A DNA stretch of 13,415 nucleotides from Chamaesiphon sp. (GTDB taxonomy: Bacteria; Cyanobacteriota; Cyanobacteriia; Cyanobacteriales; Chamaesiphonaceae), in the NCBI GenBank assembly GCA_020059425.1, contig JAGVCD010000187.1, forward strand, positions 1-13,415. The letters are read 5' to 3'. Shown here one piece after another: positions 1 to 7,438 of the stretch. The notes under the pieces were generated by a model, which was not told where the DNA came from, did not search any database, and saw only the letters and a program-made list of their open reading frames with translations. Every line of letters starts with the position of its first letter. Within the stretch, counting starts at the first letter, position 1. A program made the translations under genes and the position numbers.

Positions 1-19
1 CTTCTAAAATCATGATGGT

Positions 20-544
20 GTGGAAATATTAATGGAACTATTGATCGATCGCATCCCCTCTCCCATCGGCACAATGCTGCTTATTTCTGATGGCCACAGT
101 CTCTGTTCATTAGATTTTGCCGACTATGAAGCGCGACTGATGGCACTATTGCACAAAAGATATGCATCAGTAAAGTTGATAGAGTCGATCGATCCCCAAG
201 AATTCAGTAGCAAAATACGTGCTTATCTGGCTGGAAATTATGCCTGCTTAGATGATCTGCCAGTCAATGCTGGTGGTACTGATTTTCAACAACAGGTGTG
301 GCAAGCCCTGCGCACAATTCCGGTAGGTACCACAATTTCCTATGGAGAACTAGCCACCAAAATCGGCAAACCGACAGCTGCTAGAGCAGTGGGCATGGCC
401 AATTCATTGAATCCGATCGCCATCGTGGTGCCCTGTCATCGGGTGATTGGCACTAAAGCAAAACTTACTGGTTATGCTGGCGGGCTAGAGCGTAAACAAT
501 GGTTGCTACAACATGAAGGCGTATCCTATCAAAAATTAAAGTAA
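20..544 (+). CDS. ogt: Methylated-DNA--protein-cysteine S-methyltransferase (O6-alkylguanine-DNA alkyltransferase)
   Basis: This suicide DNA-repair enzyme moves the alkyl group from O6-alkylguanine to its own cysteine. The 174-residue product has the usual family length. The active-site PCHRV motif is at residues 138-142 with Cys139 as acceptor (TGT at 434-436). The preceding helix-turn-helix carries ISYGELA (106-112) and the RAVG segment (122-125) that supplies the arginine finger in this family. GYAGGLERK follows at 151-159. An in-frame TAA at 5-7 limits the start to GTG at 20 or ATG at 32; the ATG would remove four residues and is at least as likely. The 3' end overlaps a decayed gene on the other strand by 9 bases. 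It appears complete and has no evident link to the CRISPR locus. Confidence 0.95.
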   Translation: MEILMELLIDRIPSPIGTMLLISDGHSLCSLDFADYEARLMALLHKRYASVKLIESIDPQEFSSKIRAYLAGNYACLDDLPVNAGGTDFQQQVWQALRTIPVGTTISYGELATKIGKPTAARAVGMANSLNPIAIVVPCHRVIGTKAKLTGYAGGLERKQWLLQHEGVSYQKLK

Positions 545-747
545 TTCAGTGCGATCCCAGCGAAACTTTCGTTCGGATTCTCGGATTGGCAGATCGTTGA
601 TGCTGGCGAACCGGCGCATCATCAAACCATTAGCTGCAAATTCCCAGTTTTCGTTGCCATAGGCTCGATGCCAAGCACCAGTGCGGCTTGCACTTTGGCC
701 TTGGCGGTTTCTAGGGTGAATGGTGGTAGGGGTGGTTTGGTTTCCAT
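536..747 (-). pseudogene. Remnant of a DUF1348 (NTF2-like) family gene with internal deletion and frame break
   Basis: Minus-strand reading from the ATG at 747 gives an N-terminus [20 protein letters not shown], which I recognise as the start of DUF1348/NTF2-like proteins. After about 24 codons the frame is lost. In another frame, from about 676 to the TAA at 538-536, the C-terminus of the same family appears: [24 protein letters not shown] and [10 protein letters not shown]. The whole remnant is about 70 codons against roughly 150 in intact members, so I infer that the middle, about 80 residues, has been deleted. The two pieces are in different frames (747 and 538 differ by 209 bases). It overlaps the 3' end of the alkyltransferase gene tail to tail by 9 bases. 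The family assignment is from memory of the family sequence. Confidence 0.85.
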
Positions 748-979
748 GATTTTGGTGCTAACTCAGAATCATCGTAGTTTATCCCACATTCTGCTAGTCC
801 AAGTGATCGAAAAATAATTAAAATGAACGGTGGAATTGGCGGAAAAGTTTCAGTGTAAGTTTCTCAGTGGTTGTTGGGGGCGGGGTGATTGTGGGGTGCT
901 GGGATTTTTGGCTGGTTGAAATCAACGACTAACTTTGTGAGTCATAATTAGGAGGGGGTTCGCCGAGGGATTTATAGGT
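748..979. other. Intergenic stretch without a recognisable gene
   Basis: I see no ORF with a convincing start or family likeness here. The only notable items are a purine-rich AGGAGGGGG around 950-958 and GAGG at 965-968. The second lies 11 bases ahead of the ATG at 980 and is the better ribosome-binding candidate for the small gene that follows. Confidence 0.6.
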
Positions 980-1231
980 ATGAAATCGATCGAAGCTAAG
1001 GTAAGAGTCAATGCCGATCGCACAGTAATTGTGCAATTCCCAGCTGATATGCAATTACCTGTAGATGTCCAAATGGGTGAGTATGATGCTGTATTGGTTT
1101 TGAATAATAGCTCAGATGCAACAGTAGCTAGAGATTCTAGCCATGTGGAAGGTGAGCAGCCGGAAAACTTGATGACCGATGCATGGGAAAAATGGGTGGA
1201 AGAGGTAGAGCAACTGCCATTTACCAAGTAA
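980..1231 (+). CDS. Small antitoxin-like protein, orphan
   Basis: An 83-residue acidic protein. The N-terminal half has a beta-rich pattern, KVRVNADRTVIVQFPADM then GEYDAVLVL. It resembles small cyanobacterial proteins of the type K-x-I-E-x-x-x-V-x-x-D-x-T-x-x-V-Q-x-P followed by GEHxVVLVID, many of which are antitoxins paired with PIN-domain toxins. The C-terminal half is charged (DAWEKWVEEVEQLP). No toxin gene follows: cas2 converges on it with its stop codon only 2 bases away. Relatives as I remember them often continue for some 20 residues after this acidic segment, so the end may be truncated. GAGG at 965-968 gives a reasonable ribosome-binding site. The antitoxin role is inference; what is seen is a plausible small CDS with a family-like N-terminus. 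Confidence 0.55.
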   Translation: MKSIEAKVRVNADRTVIVQFPADMQLPVDVQMGEYDAVLVLNNSSDATVARDSSHVEGEQPENLMTDAWEKWVEEVEQLPFTK

Positions 1232-1233
1232 AA

Positions 1234-1527
1234 TTAGATCACTCTGAAACCATCTACCTCTTCACCCCAGGCATTTGCTCGATTACATTTATGCACCCGA
1301 TCGACACAACGATTACATAACCCTGCCAACAAAATCCGATCTTCTGGATCAAGAATTTGCTCTAACTCCCAACGTAGTTTTTCTCGATCGCGCTGACTCA
1401 AACGACAGCGAAAAATCGAATACTGGATAGTGTCACCATAACCTTGCAACAATTTATAAGCCTTTCGCCAACGCTTTGGATCTCGAATATCGTAGCAAAT
1501 CATATACCAGTTTTTGGATTCAGCCAC
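1234..1527 (-). CDS. cas2: CRISPR-associated endonuclease Cas2
   Basis: Cas2 is the dimeric partner of Cas1 in the spacer-integration complex. The 97-residue length is typical. The first beta strand reads YMICYDIRD, and Asp13 is the conserved acidic residue of the ferredoxin-like fold. WRKAYKLLQGYGDTIQYSIFRCRLS (residues about 21-45) is the usual Cas2 helix 1 to strand 2 region. The start is a GTG at 1527 that shares one base with the TAG of cas4-cas1, so the pair is translationally coupled; Met9 would cut into the first strand and is not credible. It is the last gene of the minus-strand locus and ends 2 bases from the stop of the convergent small ORF. I see no hairpin terminator between them. 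Confidence 0.95.
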   Translation of the reverse strand: MAESKNWYMICYDIRDPKRWRKAYKLLQGYGDTIQYSIFRCRLSQRDREKLRWELEQILDPEDRILLAGLCNRCVDRVHKCNRANAWGEEVDGFRVI

Positions 1528-3167
1528 TAGCGCACCACCAGCTTTGCAAACAAGCCACCTTCACCCAGCCATTCCTTTTCTAGCAATCGCACTTCCAATT
1601 CTAATAATCGGCGGTAAGTTAGCGCATACTCCGTTACCGGGTGCTTCCAAGATTCTTCCTTACGGCGTTCATAAGCTTGCACAAACTTTTTGCGTCCACT
1701 ATCACTCAACCACACCTGCTGCCCCCGCTGTGTAAAATCTTCGGCTACATTCCATTGACCACGATTAATCGAGGAAACTACCACCATATCGACCAAAGGC
1801 ACTCGAAAAATTTCCATCAGATCTAGTGCTAAGGGTGGTGCTTGGGTGCGGGGTTGATGATAAAAACCCAGCGATGGCTCCAAACCCACTGCCAAGATCG
1901 CATTCATAATGTCTTTGAGCAGTAACGAATAACCAAAACTTAATAGCGCATTCGCCGGGTCAAGAGGTGGACGGCGGTTGCGACCATCAAAGCGCATGGC
2001 TGGTGGTATCGTATCTAGCATTAGTCGATCGAATACCCCAAAATATAGGGCTGCAATATTACCCTCAATGCCTAGCAAAGACTCTAATGATTGGGCTGTG
2101 GCGATTTGTTTTAGCATGACTTTGATTTGATCGATCGCCTTTTGTAGTTCAGTAGATGAACCATTACGCTTACCCCGCATCAATAATTTTCGTTGGCTTT
2201 GCCCCCTACAGGTGACCAACTGTTTAGCGAGTTCTAAGCATTGTGATGGTTGGCTAAGTGCTGCATATTGGGCTAGTCGCCTTTGAATGCTGCCTTGCCG
2301 ACTATCGAAGCTGCCCAAATATCGACCACCACCAGAAACTAGGTGTACGCCAATACCTTGTTCGGCACAAAAATACAAGGCTTGAGTAGAAATTTGGGAA
2401 AAGCTGTGCAGTACTACTTGACCAATTTGGCGAGCGGGGACTTTTTCAATTAAGATTTTTTTGCGAGAAATTTTGAGTTGTTCTCCGGTTCTGCCAATAG
2501 TGGTACCCGGTTCTAGCACATGTAAGATTTGGCGATCGTCATCTTCTGGAAAAAGACGGATCGGTTGCCATTCGCGATCGTGAGCTAGCCTAGCTTCTTC
2601 GGGGAGACAAACCGGGGCGAGGGAGCATGGTGGACAAAGGCGTTCGTTGTCGGTGACTGGTGGACGACAGGGGGAGTTACGCAGAATCCTAGCTCTGTCG
2701 ATCGCTTCTCGGACAGTTTGGCGACCAGCTTCATCCAGGGGGATGGGAACCATTACATTATCGGCATGGTAGCGAATGCGGCCTTCGGGGATGGGAATAC
2801 CTAGCTCTAGTTCTAAAAGGTAGGCGTAGGCAAGAATTTGCAGTCGATCGCTTTCCCAGGCTTGGGGTTGCTTGTTTTCATCCCGATGGCAGCGACCGCG
2901 TTTGTGTTCGTAGGGGATGGTGTGACCGTCACGGGTGCGGAGGGCATCGACGCGGCCACGGATACCGAGGGTAGTACTTTCTAGAAATAGTTCTTGCCAG
3001 TCTTCGTCTTCTTTTTTTTCTAGTTCGACGTGGAGACGACGACCAGCGAAGACGGCGGGGTCTTGGGTATATAGTTCTTCGACTTCTTCGAGGTAGAAGA
3101 GGCGGGGGCAGTAGGCGAGGGCGTGGAGGGCGGAAACGCGGATGGTGGGGGTGTCTGAGGCGATCAT
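1527..3167 (-). CDS. cas4/cas1: Cas4-Cas1 fusion, CRISPR adaptation protein
   Basis: A 546-residue fusion joining the Cas4 nuclease, which in known systems trims and PAM-selects prespacers, to the Cas1 integrase. The Cas4 part (about 1-195) has the Fe-S cysteines Cys20 and Cys178, Cys181, Cys187 (CPPCSLAPVC), and RecB-type nuclease residues Asp74 (GRVDAL), Glu87 and Lys89 (YEHKRG). The Cas1 part (about 212-546) has likely metal ligands Glu368 (GIEGNIAALYF), His437 (GFYHQPR) and Asp449/Glu452 (LDLMEIFR). FDGRNRRPPLDPANALLSFG (393-412) is a Cas1 hallmark. All key residues are present, so both activities should be intact. Such fusions are known from MYXAN-type I-B and from I-G loci. The start is the ATG at 3167; only a weak AGG lies ahead of it. 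It lies downstream of the array's trailer end, separated from the effector genes by the array. Confidence 0.96.
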   Translation of the reverse strand: MIASDTPTIRVSALHALAYCPRLFYLEEVEELYTQDPAVFAGRRLHVELEKKEDEDWQELFLESTTLGIRGRVDALRTRDGHTIPYEHKRGRCHRDENKQPQAWESDRLQILAYAYLLELELGIPIPEGRIRYHADNVMVPIPLDEAGRQTVREAIDRARILRNSPCRPPVTDNERLCPPCSLAPVCLPEEARLAHDREWQPIRLFPEDDDRQILHVLEPGTTIGRTGEQLKISRKKILIEKVPARQIGQVVLHSFSQISTQALYFCAEQGIGVHLVSGGGRYLGSFDSRQGSIQRRLAQYAALSQPSQCLELAKQLVTCRGQSQRKLLMRGKRNGSSTELQKAIDQIKVMLKQIATAQSLESLLGIEGNIAALYFGVFDRLMLDTIPPAMRFDGRNRRPPLDPANALLSFGYSLLLKDIMNAILAVGLEPSLGFYHQPRTQAPPLALDLMEIFRVPLVDMVVVSSINRGQWNVAEDFTQRGQQVWLSDSGRKKFVQAYERRKEESWKHPVTEYALTYRRLLELEVRLLEKEWLGEGGLFAKLVVR

Positions 3168-3286
3168 GTTATTTGCCTGTAGGTGTTTGAATCTACTATG
3201 GCAGAGGTACTATGCAATTTCCTTGCACTCTATTTTAGAAATCGGCAAAATATCGCAAAAAGTTTTGAATTATGCTGGAATATAAA
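3168..3286 (-). promoter_or_regulatory. Promoter region of cas4-cas1/cas2
   Basis: This 119-base gap separates the array from cas4-cas1. On the minus strand a candidate promoter reads TTGCAT (3217-3212), 16 bases, TAGATT (3195-3190), which would start transcription about 16 bases before the ATG at 3167. The -35 box lies inside an inverted-repeat site described separately. If it is active, the adaptation genes do not depend only on read-through from the array. The promoter is a motif match only. Confidence 0.45.
3209..3231. promoter_or_regulatory. Candidate operator upstream of cas4-cas1
   Basis: Imperfect inverted repeat on the plus strand: ACTATGCAA, 5 bases, TTGCACTCT. The TGCAA/TTGCA core pairs perfectly. 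The right arm of nine bases and the five-base spacer are identical in form to the perfect inverted repeat upstream of the WYL regulator (12897-12919); 16 of 23 positions match overall. It covers the candidate -35 box of the cas4-cas1 promoter, so a bound protein would be expected to repress. Confidence 0.6.
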
Positions 3287-3321
3287 ATATTTAACGCCTT
3301 ACGGCATCAGTGGTTAAACAG
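3287..3321 (-). repeat. Degenerate terminal (leader-distal) CRISPR repeat
   Basis: Compared with the other old-type repeats, this copy differs at plus-strand repeat positions 1, 3, 4 and 6, all GC-to-AT transitions. In the minus-strand RNA these are the last six bases, beyond the predicted Cas6 cut, where no spacer follows. The stem-loop needed to trim the last crRNA is unchanged. Confidence 0.85.
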
Positions 3322-5562
3322 GTTGAAAAGTCATGTGTTTTGCCCTGTTCGGTCTAGTGCTCAACGCCTTACGGCATCAGTGGTTAAACAGTTTGTATCA
3401 CTACACGCCAACGCTTACCAAGCTAGTGCTCAACGCCTTACGGCATCAGTGGTTAAACAGACGAGTACGATCCACAAAGTCCAAACAACCTAAAGTGCTC
3501 AACGCCTTGCGGCATCAGTGGTTAAACAGCACCGTTTGGGGGTGCTCTAGTGATGTGAGTAATGTGTGCTCAACGCCTTGCGGCATCAGTGGTTAAACAG
3601 AACGACTAGCTTTAAAGCCTGGCCGTCATAGCTTTTGTGCTCAACGCCTTGCGGCATCAGTGGTTAAACAGGCCCCACGAGAATCGCTTGTAGCACACCT
3701 GAAAAGTGCTCAACGCCTTGCGGCATCAGTGGTTAAACAGCCGATCGGCGGCGGTGTGTTCGATGCTGCGTTAATGCCGTGCTCAACGCCTTGCGGCATC
3801 AGTGGTTAAACAGGGTCCAATTTTCCCCCTGGGTAACTTTTCACCGCAGTGCTCAACGCCTTGCGGCATCAGTGGTTAAACAGAAAAAGTTGGCCGACTT
3901 CAGATATTAGTAATTTAGTGCTCAACGCCTTGCGGCATCAGTGGTTAAACAGCCACATTTCCTAATCGGAGATGGTCCAGAACATTTAGTGCTCAACGCC
4001 TTGCGGCATCAGTGGTTAAACAGAAAATTAAGATCGGCTAAATTTTGCCGGGTTAGAGTGCTCAACGCCTTGCGGCATCAGTGGTTAAACAGAACAGAAC
4101 ATCACGGTCTGGGTCGAAATCATCTTGTGCTCAACGCCTTGCGGCATCAGTGGTTAAACAGAGGTTTCCCAAAGTTTTTACAAGCCGAACTAAACACCGT
4201 GCTCAACGCCTTGCGGCATCAGTGGTTAAACAGCCACCGACTCCACCCACATCGCCGCCGTTGGCATAACGTGCTCAACGCCTTGCGGCATCAGTGGTTA
4301 AACAGGTTGAGACTCGGTATTTTCAATCACCCTAAACAATGTGCTCAACGCCTTGCGGCATCAGTGGTTAAACAGGGGAAGACTCATAACCCCATGCTAG
4401 CTGGAAGACGTGCTCAACGCCTTGCGGCATCAGTGGTTAAACAGTGCCGGGGGTGTTGTGGATTAACTCAATATGTGTGTGCTCAACGCCTTGCGGCATC
4501 AGTGGTTAAACAGGGTTTTGTGGAGTTGTGTAGTTAATTCTAGAAACGTGCTCAACGCCTTGCGGCATCAGTGGTTAAACAGCAATCTTCTGCTGGTATT
4601 TGGCAATCAGGCAATTGTGTGCTCAACGCCTTGCGGCATCAGTGGTTAAACAGGAACCCGCTAAAATTTGATTTTTTTTGAGAGAAGAGTGCTCAACGCC
4701 TTGCGGCATCAGTGGTTAAACAGAGTATCAAAAGCATGACTGTTTTTAATCCAGGAAGTGCTCAACGCCTTGCGGCATCAGTGGTTAAACAGATTTTTTT
4801 GCAGTATTCGTCAATGGTTAGCCACTGTGCTCAACGCCTTGCGGCATCAGTGGTTAAACAGATAGGATTGTAGCTGATAGCTGCGTTGATCGAGCTAGTG
4901 CTCAACGCCTTGCGGCATCAGTGGTTAAACAGACAAAGCCGGAGTATTGTTAGTCGATACCGTATTGTGCTCAACGCCTTGCGGCATCAGTGGTTAAACA
5001 GATACCTTTGCAGCTGTGACTGCTGAATATATGCCTAGTGCTCAACGCCTTGCGGCATCAGTGGTTAAACAGAGCTATTTTGCAGAAAGGTATTAGGAAA
5101 CTAGCTTGTGCTCAACGCCTTGCGGCATCAGTGGTTAAACAGAACCTTAGAACGGGATTTCGTCCTCAAACGCCTGAAGTGCTCAACGCCTTGCGGCATC
5201 AGTGGTTAAACAGGTGGTACAGTTTAAAATGATACCCTGTTAAGGCGGCAAGTGCTCAACGCCTTGCGGCATCAGTGGTTAAACAGATTGCTAGCTATGA
5301 ATACAGGGTTTGGCAAAACTGTGCTCAACGCCTTGCGGCATCAGTGGTTAAACAGCGTCAGGGTCTAGCTCAAAATCCAGCCCGTAGCGGTGCTCAACGC
5401 CTTGCGGCATCAGTGGTTAAACAGATTGGTAAATTTAGCGTAATTGCTGCTGTATTGTGTGCTCAACGCCTTGCGGCATCAGTGGTTAAACAGTCATTTA
5501 TTTTGACCCATTTATTGACTGCCAGGAGTGCTCAACGCCTTGCGGCATCAGTGGTTAAACAG
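3287..5562 (-). CRISPR. CRISPR array, 33 repeats and 32 spacers, transcribed on the minus strand
   Basis: The 35-base repeat begins GTGCTCAACG and ends GGTTAAACAG on the plus strand. Repeat starts were located one by one from 3287 to 5528. The spacers are 34 (16), 35 (5), 36 (7), 37 (2) or 38 (2) bases, and repeats plus spacers add up exactly to 2276. Repeats from 3495 rightwards are identical. The three leftmost (3287, 3357, 3426) have A instead of G at repeat position 15, and the first also has four changes in its first six bases. I infer minus-strand transcription because the minus strand gives a 5-bp stem, AUGCC/GGCGU, closed by a GNRA loop (GCAA, or GUAA in the old variant), followed by UUGAGCAC, which resembles the usual 5' handle. 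The plus strand gives only three pairs. The degenerate repeat at the left is the leader-distal end. I saw no spacer matching the window. Confidence 0.97.
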
Positions 5563-5662
5563 ACCGGGAGCTAGAACTCTTGCCCAGAAAAGGCTCGTAG
5601 ACACTTTTGCAAGCACCTCCCAAAGAATTCCATTTTTCACCCTCAAACTGTATTTCAGCCAT
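5555..5662 (-). CDS. Possible 35-codon leader ORF
   Basis: Minus-strand ORF with ATG at 5662-5660 and a good ribosome-binding site, AAGGAG, at 5676-5671 with 8 bases between. It ends in the TAA formed by the first array repeat (5557-5555). The peptide contains FEGEKWNSLGGACK and then EPFLGK. An in-frame open stretch just upstream (5746-5675, 23 codons, stop TAA) has the related peptide SPGGACKAAKPFG, so the two look like copies of one 33-codon unit. The pattern is loosely like the G-x-x-W/Y-x-S-x-x-A-x-K core of RAMA/DUF4357-type domains, which I can only suggest. It may be a decayed gene or chance coding potential within a leader. Confidence 0.3.
   Translation of the reverse strand: MAEIQFEGEKWNSLGGACKSVYEPFLGKSSSSRSV
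5606..5620 (-). repeat. Leader direct repeat, copy 2
   Basis: Minus strand GGAGGTGCTTGCAAA, identical over 15 bases to the copy at 5705-5719, exactly 99 bases away. Both are followed within 6-9 bases by a purine pair and CCTTTT (in the pattern AAACCTTTT or GAGCCTTTT). Confidence 0.8.
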
Positions 5663-5681
5663 TTTACCATCTCCTTAAACC

Positions 5682-5711
5682 ATTATCCCAAAAGGTTTAG
5701 CAGCTTTGCAA
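5682..5711 (-). promoter_or_regulatory. Candidate array promoter in the leader
   Basis: Minus strand TTGCAA (5711-5706), 18 bases, GATAAT (5687-5682). The -10 matches five of six consensus bases and the -35 four. Transcription would start near 5675, about 110 bases before the first repeat. It lies inside the first duplicated unit; the second unit has the TTGCAA but no -10 box. Confidence 0.4.
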
Positions 5712-5719
5712 GCACCTCC
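5705..5719 (-). repeat. Leader direct repeat, copy 1
   Basis: Minus strand GGAGGTGCTTGCAAA, identical to 5606-5620. A third, inverted and imperfect copy (12 of 15 bases) is on the plus strand at 5797-5811, next to the end of cas5. Confidence 0.8.
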
Positions 5720-5816
5720 GGGACTTTTCAAGCTCTCATATTCCATATACTGCAGCTATTTCAGCGTATTTACTAGATCGATCGAACCACACAAACAGAG
5801 GTGCCTGTAAAAATTC

Positions 5817-6527
5817 TCACCCCGATTTTTTTGATCGCCGAGCCTTCTCTGGCACATCAGAAACAACAGCCTTCGGAGGCTGAATCTCCACCCAACAGTT
5901 ATCGGAGAACCCAGTAACAGCATTACTCACCGTAAAACGATTGAAAACTCCCCGGCTACTAACTCGATCGATCCAAACCGGCAAACCAATTAAACCTCGA
6001 TCGTCTTTCATTAGCCAACGAATATCACCATCCTCTGGCCGATAAATCCTGACACCATTCAACATCGCCCAAGATTCACCCAAGCTCAAACCGCCAAAGC
6101 GATTAATTTGCTCAGGTGTAGCTAAAGCGATCGCCACTCGTTCGCGTAGCTTTTCTGTAGGAGAATCGATCGACTTAACCGTCCCCGATTCTTGTTCAGA
6201 ATCTAGCTTCACCACAAATCGCAAATCAGTCAACAGCTCATGATGATTTGGTTTAGAAAACTGACTTGAAGGATAAGTCCCCAACTGTTGCTTACTAAAT
6301 TTATGGTGACGTTGCTTACGCACAATCCGTGAAATTGGTGGATCAGAGCCGATAATGCCGATCGCCATCCTCACACCAACATGTGCCAGCATATCAACCT
6401 CTCCCACCAGTGAAAGCAACATCCCATAAACCGTTGATGGCGGCGGATAAGAATAAGTTTCCTTAAAGTCACGGGCAAAACTACGCGGAAAACTGGTACA
6501 AGGACAATCAAGGTATAACATTGTCAT
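5817..6527 (-). CDS. cas5: Cas5, Cascade subunit (DevS-like)
   Basis: Cas5 caps the 5' handle of the crRNA in the Cascade complex. The 236-residue protein opens with the Cas5 signature: CTSFPRSFARDFKETY (about 10-25) followed by PPPSTVYGMLLSLVGE (about 28-43). This is the form seen in Myxococcus DevS and other MYXAN Cas5 proteins. The C-terminal half (WVEIQPP) has no separate domain, and the end is basic (KARRSKKSG). Since a dedicated Cas6 is present, Cas5 need not process crRNA. The start could be ATG 6527 or ATG 6521, two codons later. It begins 2 bases after the cas7 stop and is the last effector gene before the leader. Length and motifs are intact. Confidence 0.94.
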   Translation of the reverse strand: MTMLYLDCPCTSFPRSFARDFKETYSYPPPSTVYGMLLSLVGEVDMLAHVGVRMAIGIIGSDPPISRIVRKQRHHKFSKQQLGTYPSSQFSKPNHHELLTDLRFVVKLDSEQESGTVKSIDSPTEKLRERVAIALATPEQINRFGGLSLGESWAMLNGVRIYRPEDGDIRWLMKDDRGLIGLPVWIDRVSSRGVFNRFTVSNAVTGFSDNCWVEIQPPKAVVSDVPEKARRSKKSG

Positions 6528-6529
6528 AA

Positions 6530-7396
6530 CTACTTCTTAGCCTCAATAGTTGATAGCTGTCCTTTCGCCACCACTAAGGCTTCTTTGACTCCCCGATGAA
6601 CTGCAACATTTAACCCTCGCAGTTGTTCACCATAGGGAGTATCAACAATTTCACCCCCAACAATCAACTCACTAGCTGCAATATCACCAACCTCAATTAA
6701 TCGCACCAGTCGTGGGCAACCAATACCTTCTCCTATGCGCTTAAAAGAATCCATAATCCAAGGACTAGGATCGGCAGTGACCCGAATGATAATTGACTCT
6801 GGACGAAAATCATACAAAAATCTGGCGTGGTTGCCGCCGACGTGACGCAGAGCACAAACAGCATCTAGCATCATGGTTGCCCGATCGATCGACTTCAAAC
6901 TTTCCGGCGTGAGAGCCACAGTATATTGATAGCTAGTACAGTGCATTTCTGATCCATGAAGAGAGGTTTTGCCTTTAGTACCGCCTTTTGCTCCAAAAGC
7001 AACATCTCCCCAAAAAGGATCAAGGCTCATTGCCCGACTAACTTCTAAAGCGCCTCGTCTTTTTGTAGTTGCATCCTTGTTACTACTGTCTTTTTTTGCA
7101 TCCATGAAACCAAATAAGTCATCATCAGCGAATTCTACAGCATTAAACTGGCCATCTTTTTTAAAATTGTACTGATCTTTATCTGGGTCAAAAGTTCGAT
7201 TTACCTTTGTGGGGTCAAGATTTTGCAAATACTCACGCAAGCCCCAACGAATAGCTTCAGCACTAACGGTAGTATATTGATCATTACCTCGCGTAATCTT
7301 TTGTAGAGTAGATAGCGTACTACCATCTCCCTCGCCCCGATTATTGGCGGCAACAGCAGTAGATGTAACAATTGTAGCGAAAATGTGCATAGACAT
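6530..7396 (-). CDS. cas7: Cas7, Cascade backbone subunit (DevR-like)
   Basis: Cas7 is the RAMP-fold protein that polymerises along the crRNA spacer. The 288-residue product has the DevR/Cst2-family pattern: MHIFATIVTSTAVAANNRG at the N-terminus, then ITRGNDQYTTVSAEAIRWGLREYL (about 34-57), a lysine-rich variable segment (about 70-115, the usual thumb/web insertion region), and GGNHARFLYDFRPESIIIRVT (about 188-208), highly typical of this family. The start ATG 7396 or ATG 7390 is preceded by AGGA about 9 bases upstream. A 42-base gap separates it from cas8, the largest gap within the effector operon; cas5 follows after 2 bases. Nothing suggests loss of function. Confidence 0.94.
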   Translation of the reverse strand: MSMHIFATIVTSTAVAANNRGEGDGSTLSTLQKITRGNDQYTTVSAEAIRWGLREYLQNLDPTKVNRTFDPDKDQYNFKKDGQFNAVEFADDDLFGFMDAKKDSSNKDATTKRRGALEVSRAMSLDPFWGDVAFGAKGGTKGKTSLHGSEMHCTSYQYTVALTPESLKSIDRATMMLDAVCALRHVGGNHARFLYDFRPESIIIRVTADPSPWIMDSFKRIGEGIGCPRLVRLIEVGDIAASELIVGGEIVDTPYGEQLRGLNVAVHRGVKEALVVAKGQLSTIEAKK

Positions 7397-7438
7397 AATT
7401 AAATTTCCTAGTTGATAATTAGAGTGAATGATTGATAG

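Larger units (their letters stand above)
5563..5816 (-). promoter_or_regulatory. CRISPR leader
   Basis: The stretch between cas5 and the leader-proximal repeat (5528-5562) has no long ORF and is AT-rich in part, as leaders are. Read on the minus strand it contains a candidate promoter, two copies of a 15-base direct repeat, and a related inverted copy at 5797-5811. New spacers should be inserted at its left border. The assignment rests on array polarity: the opposite end carries the degenerate repeat. Confidence 0.75.

Noticed and set aside
3322..5527. Spacers targeting the window itself or duplicated spacers
   Set aside because: By eye I found no spacer repeated in the array and none matching flanking sequence; a computed search would be needed to exclude partial matches.
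3272..5776. Several open frames inside the array, up to 198 codons
   Set aside because: They are made of the translated CRISPR repeat (LNALRHQWLN or CAQRLAASVVKQ) alternating with spacers and are not genes.
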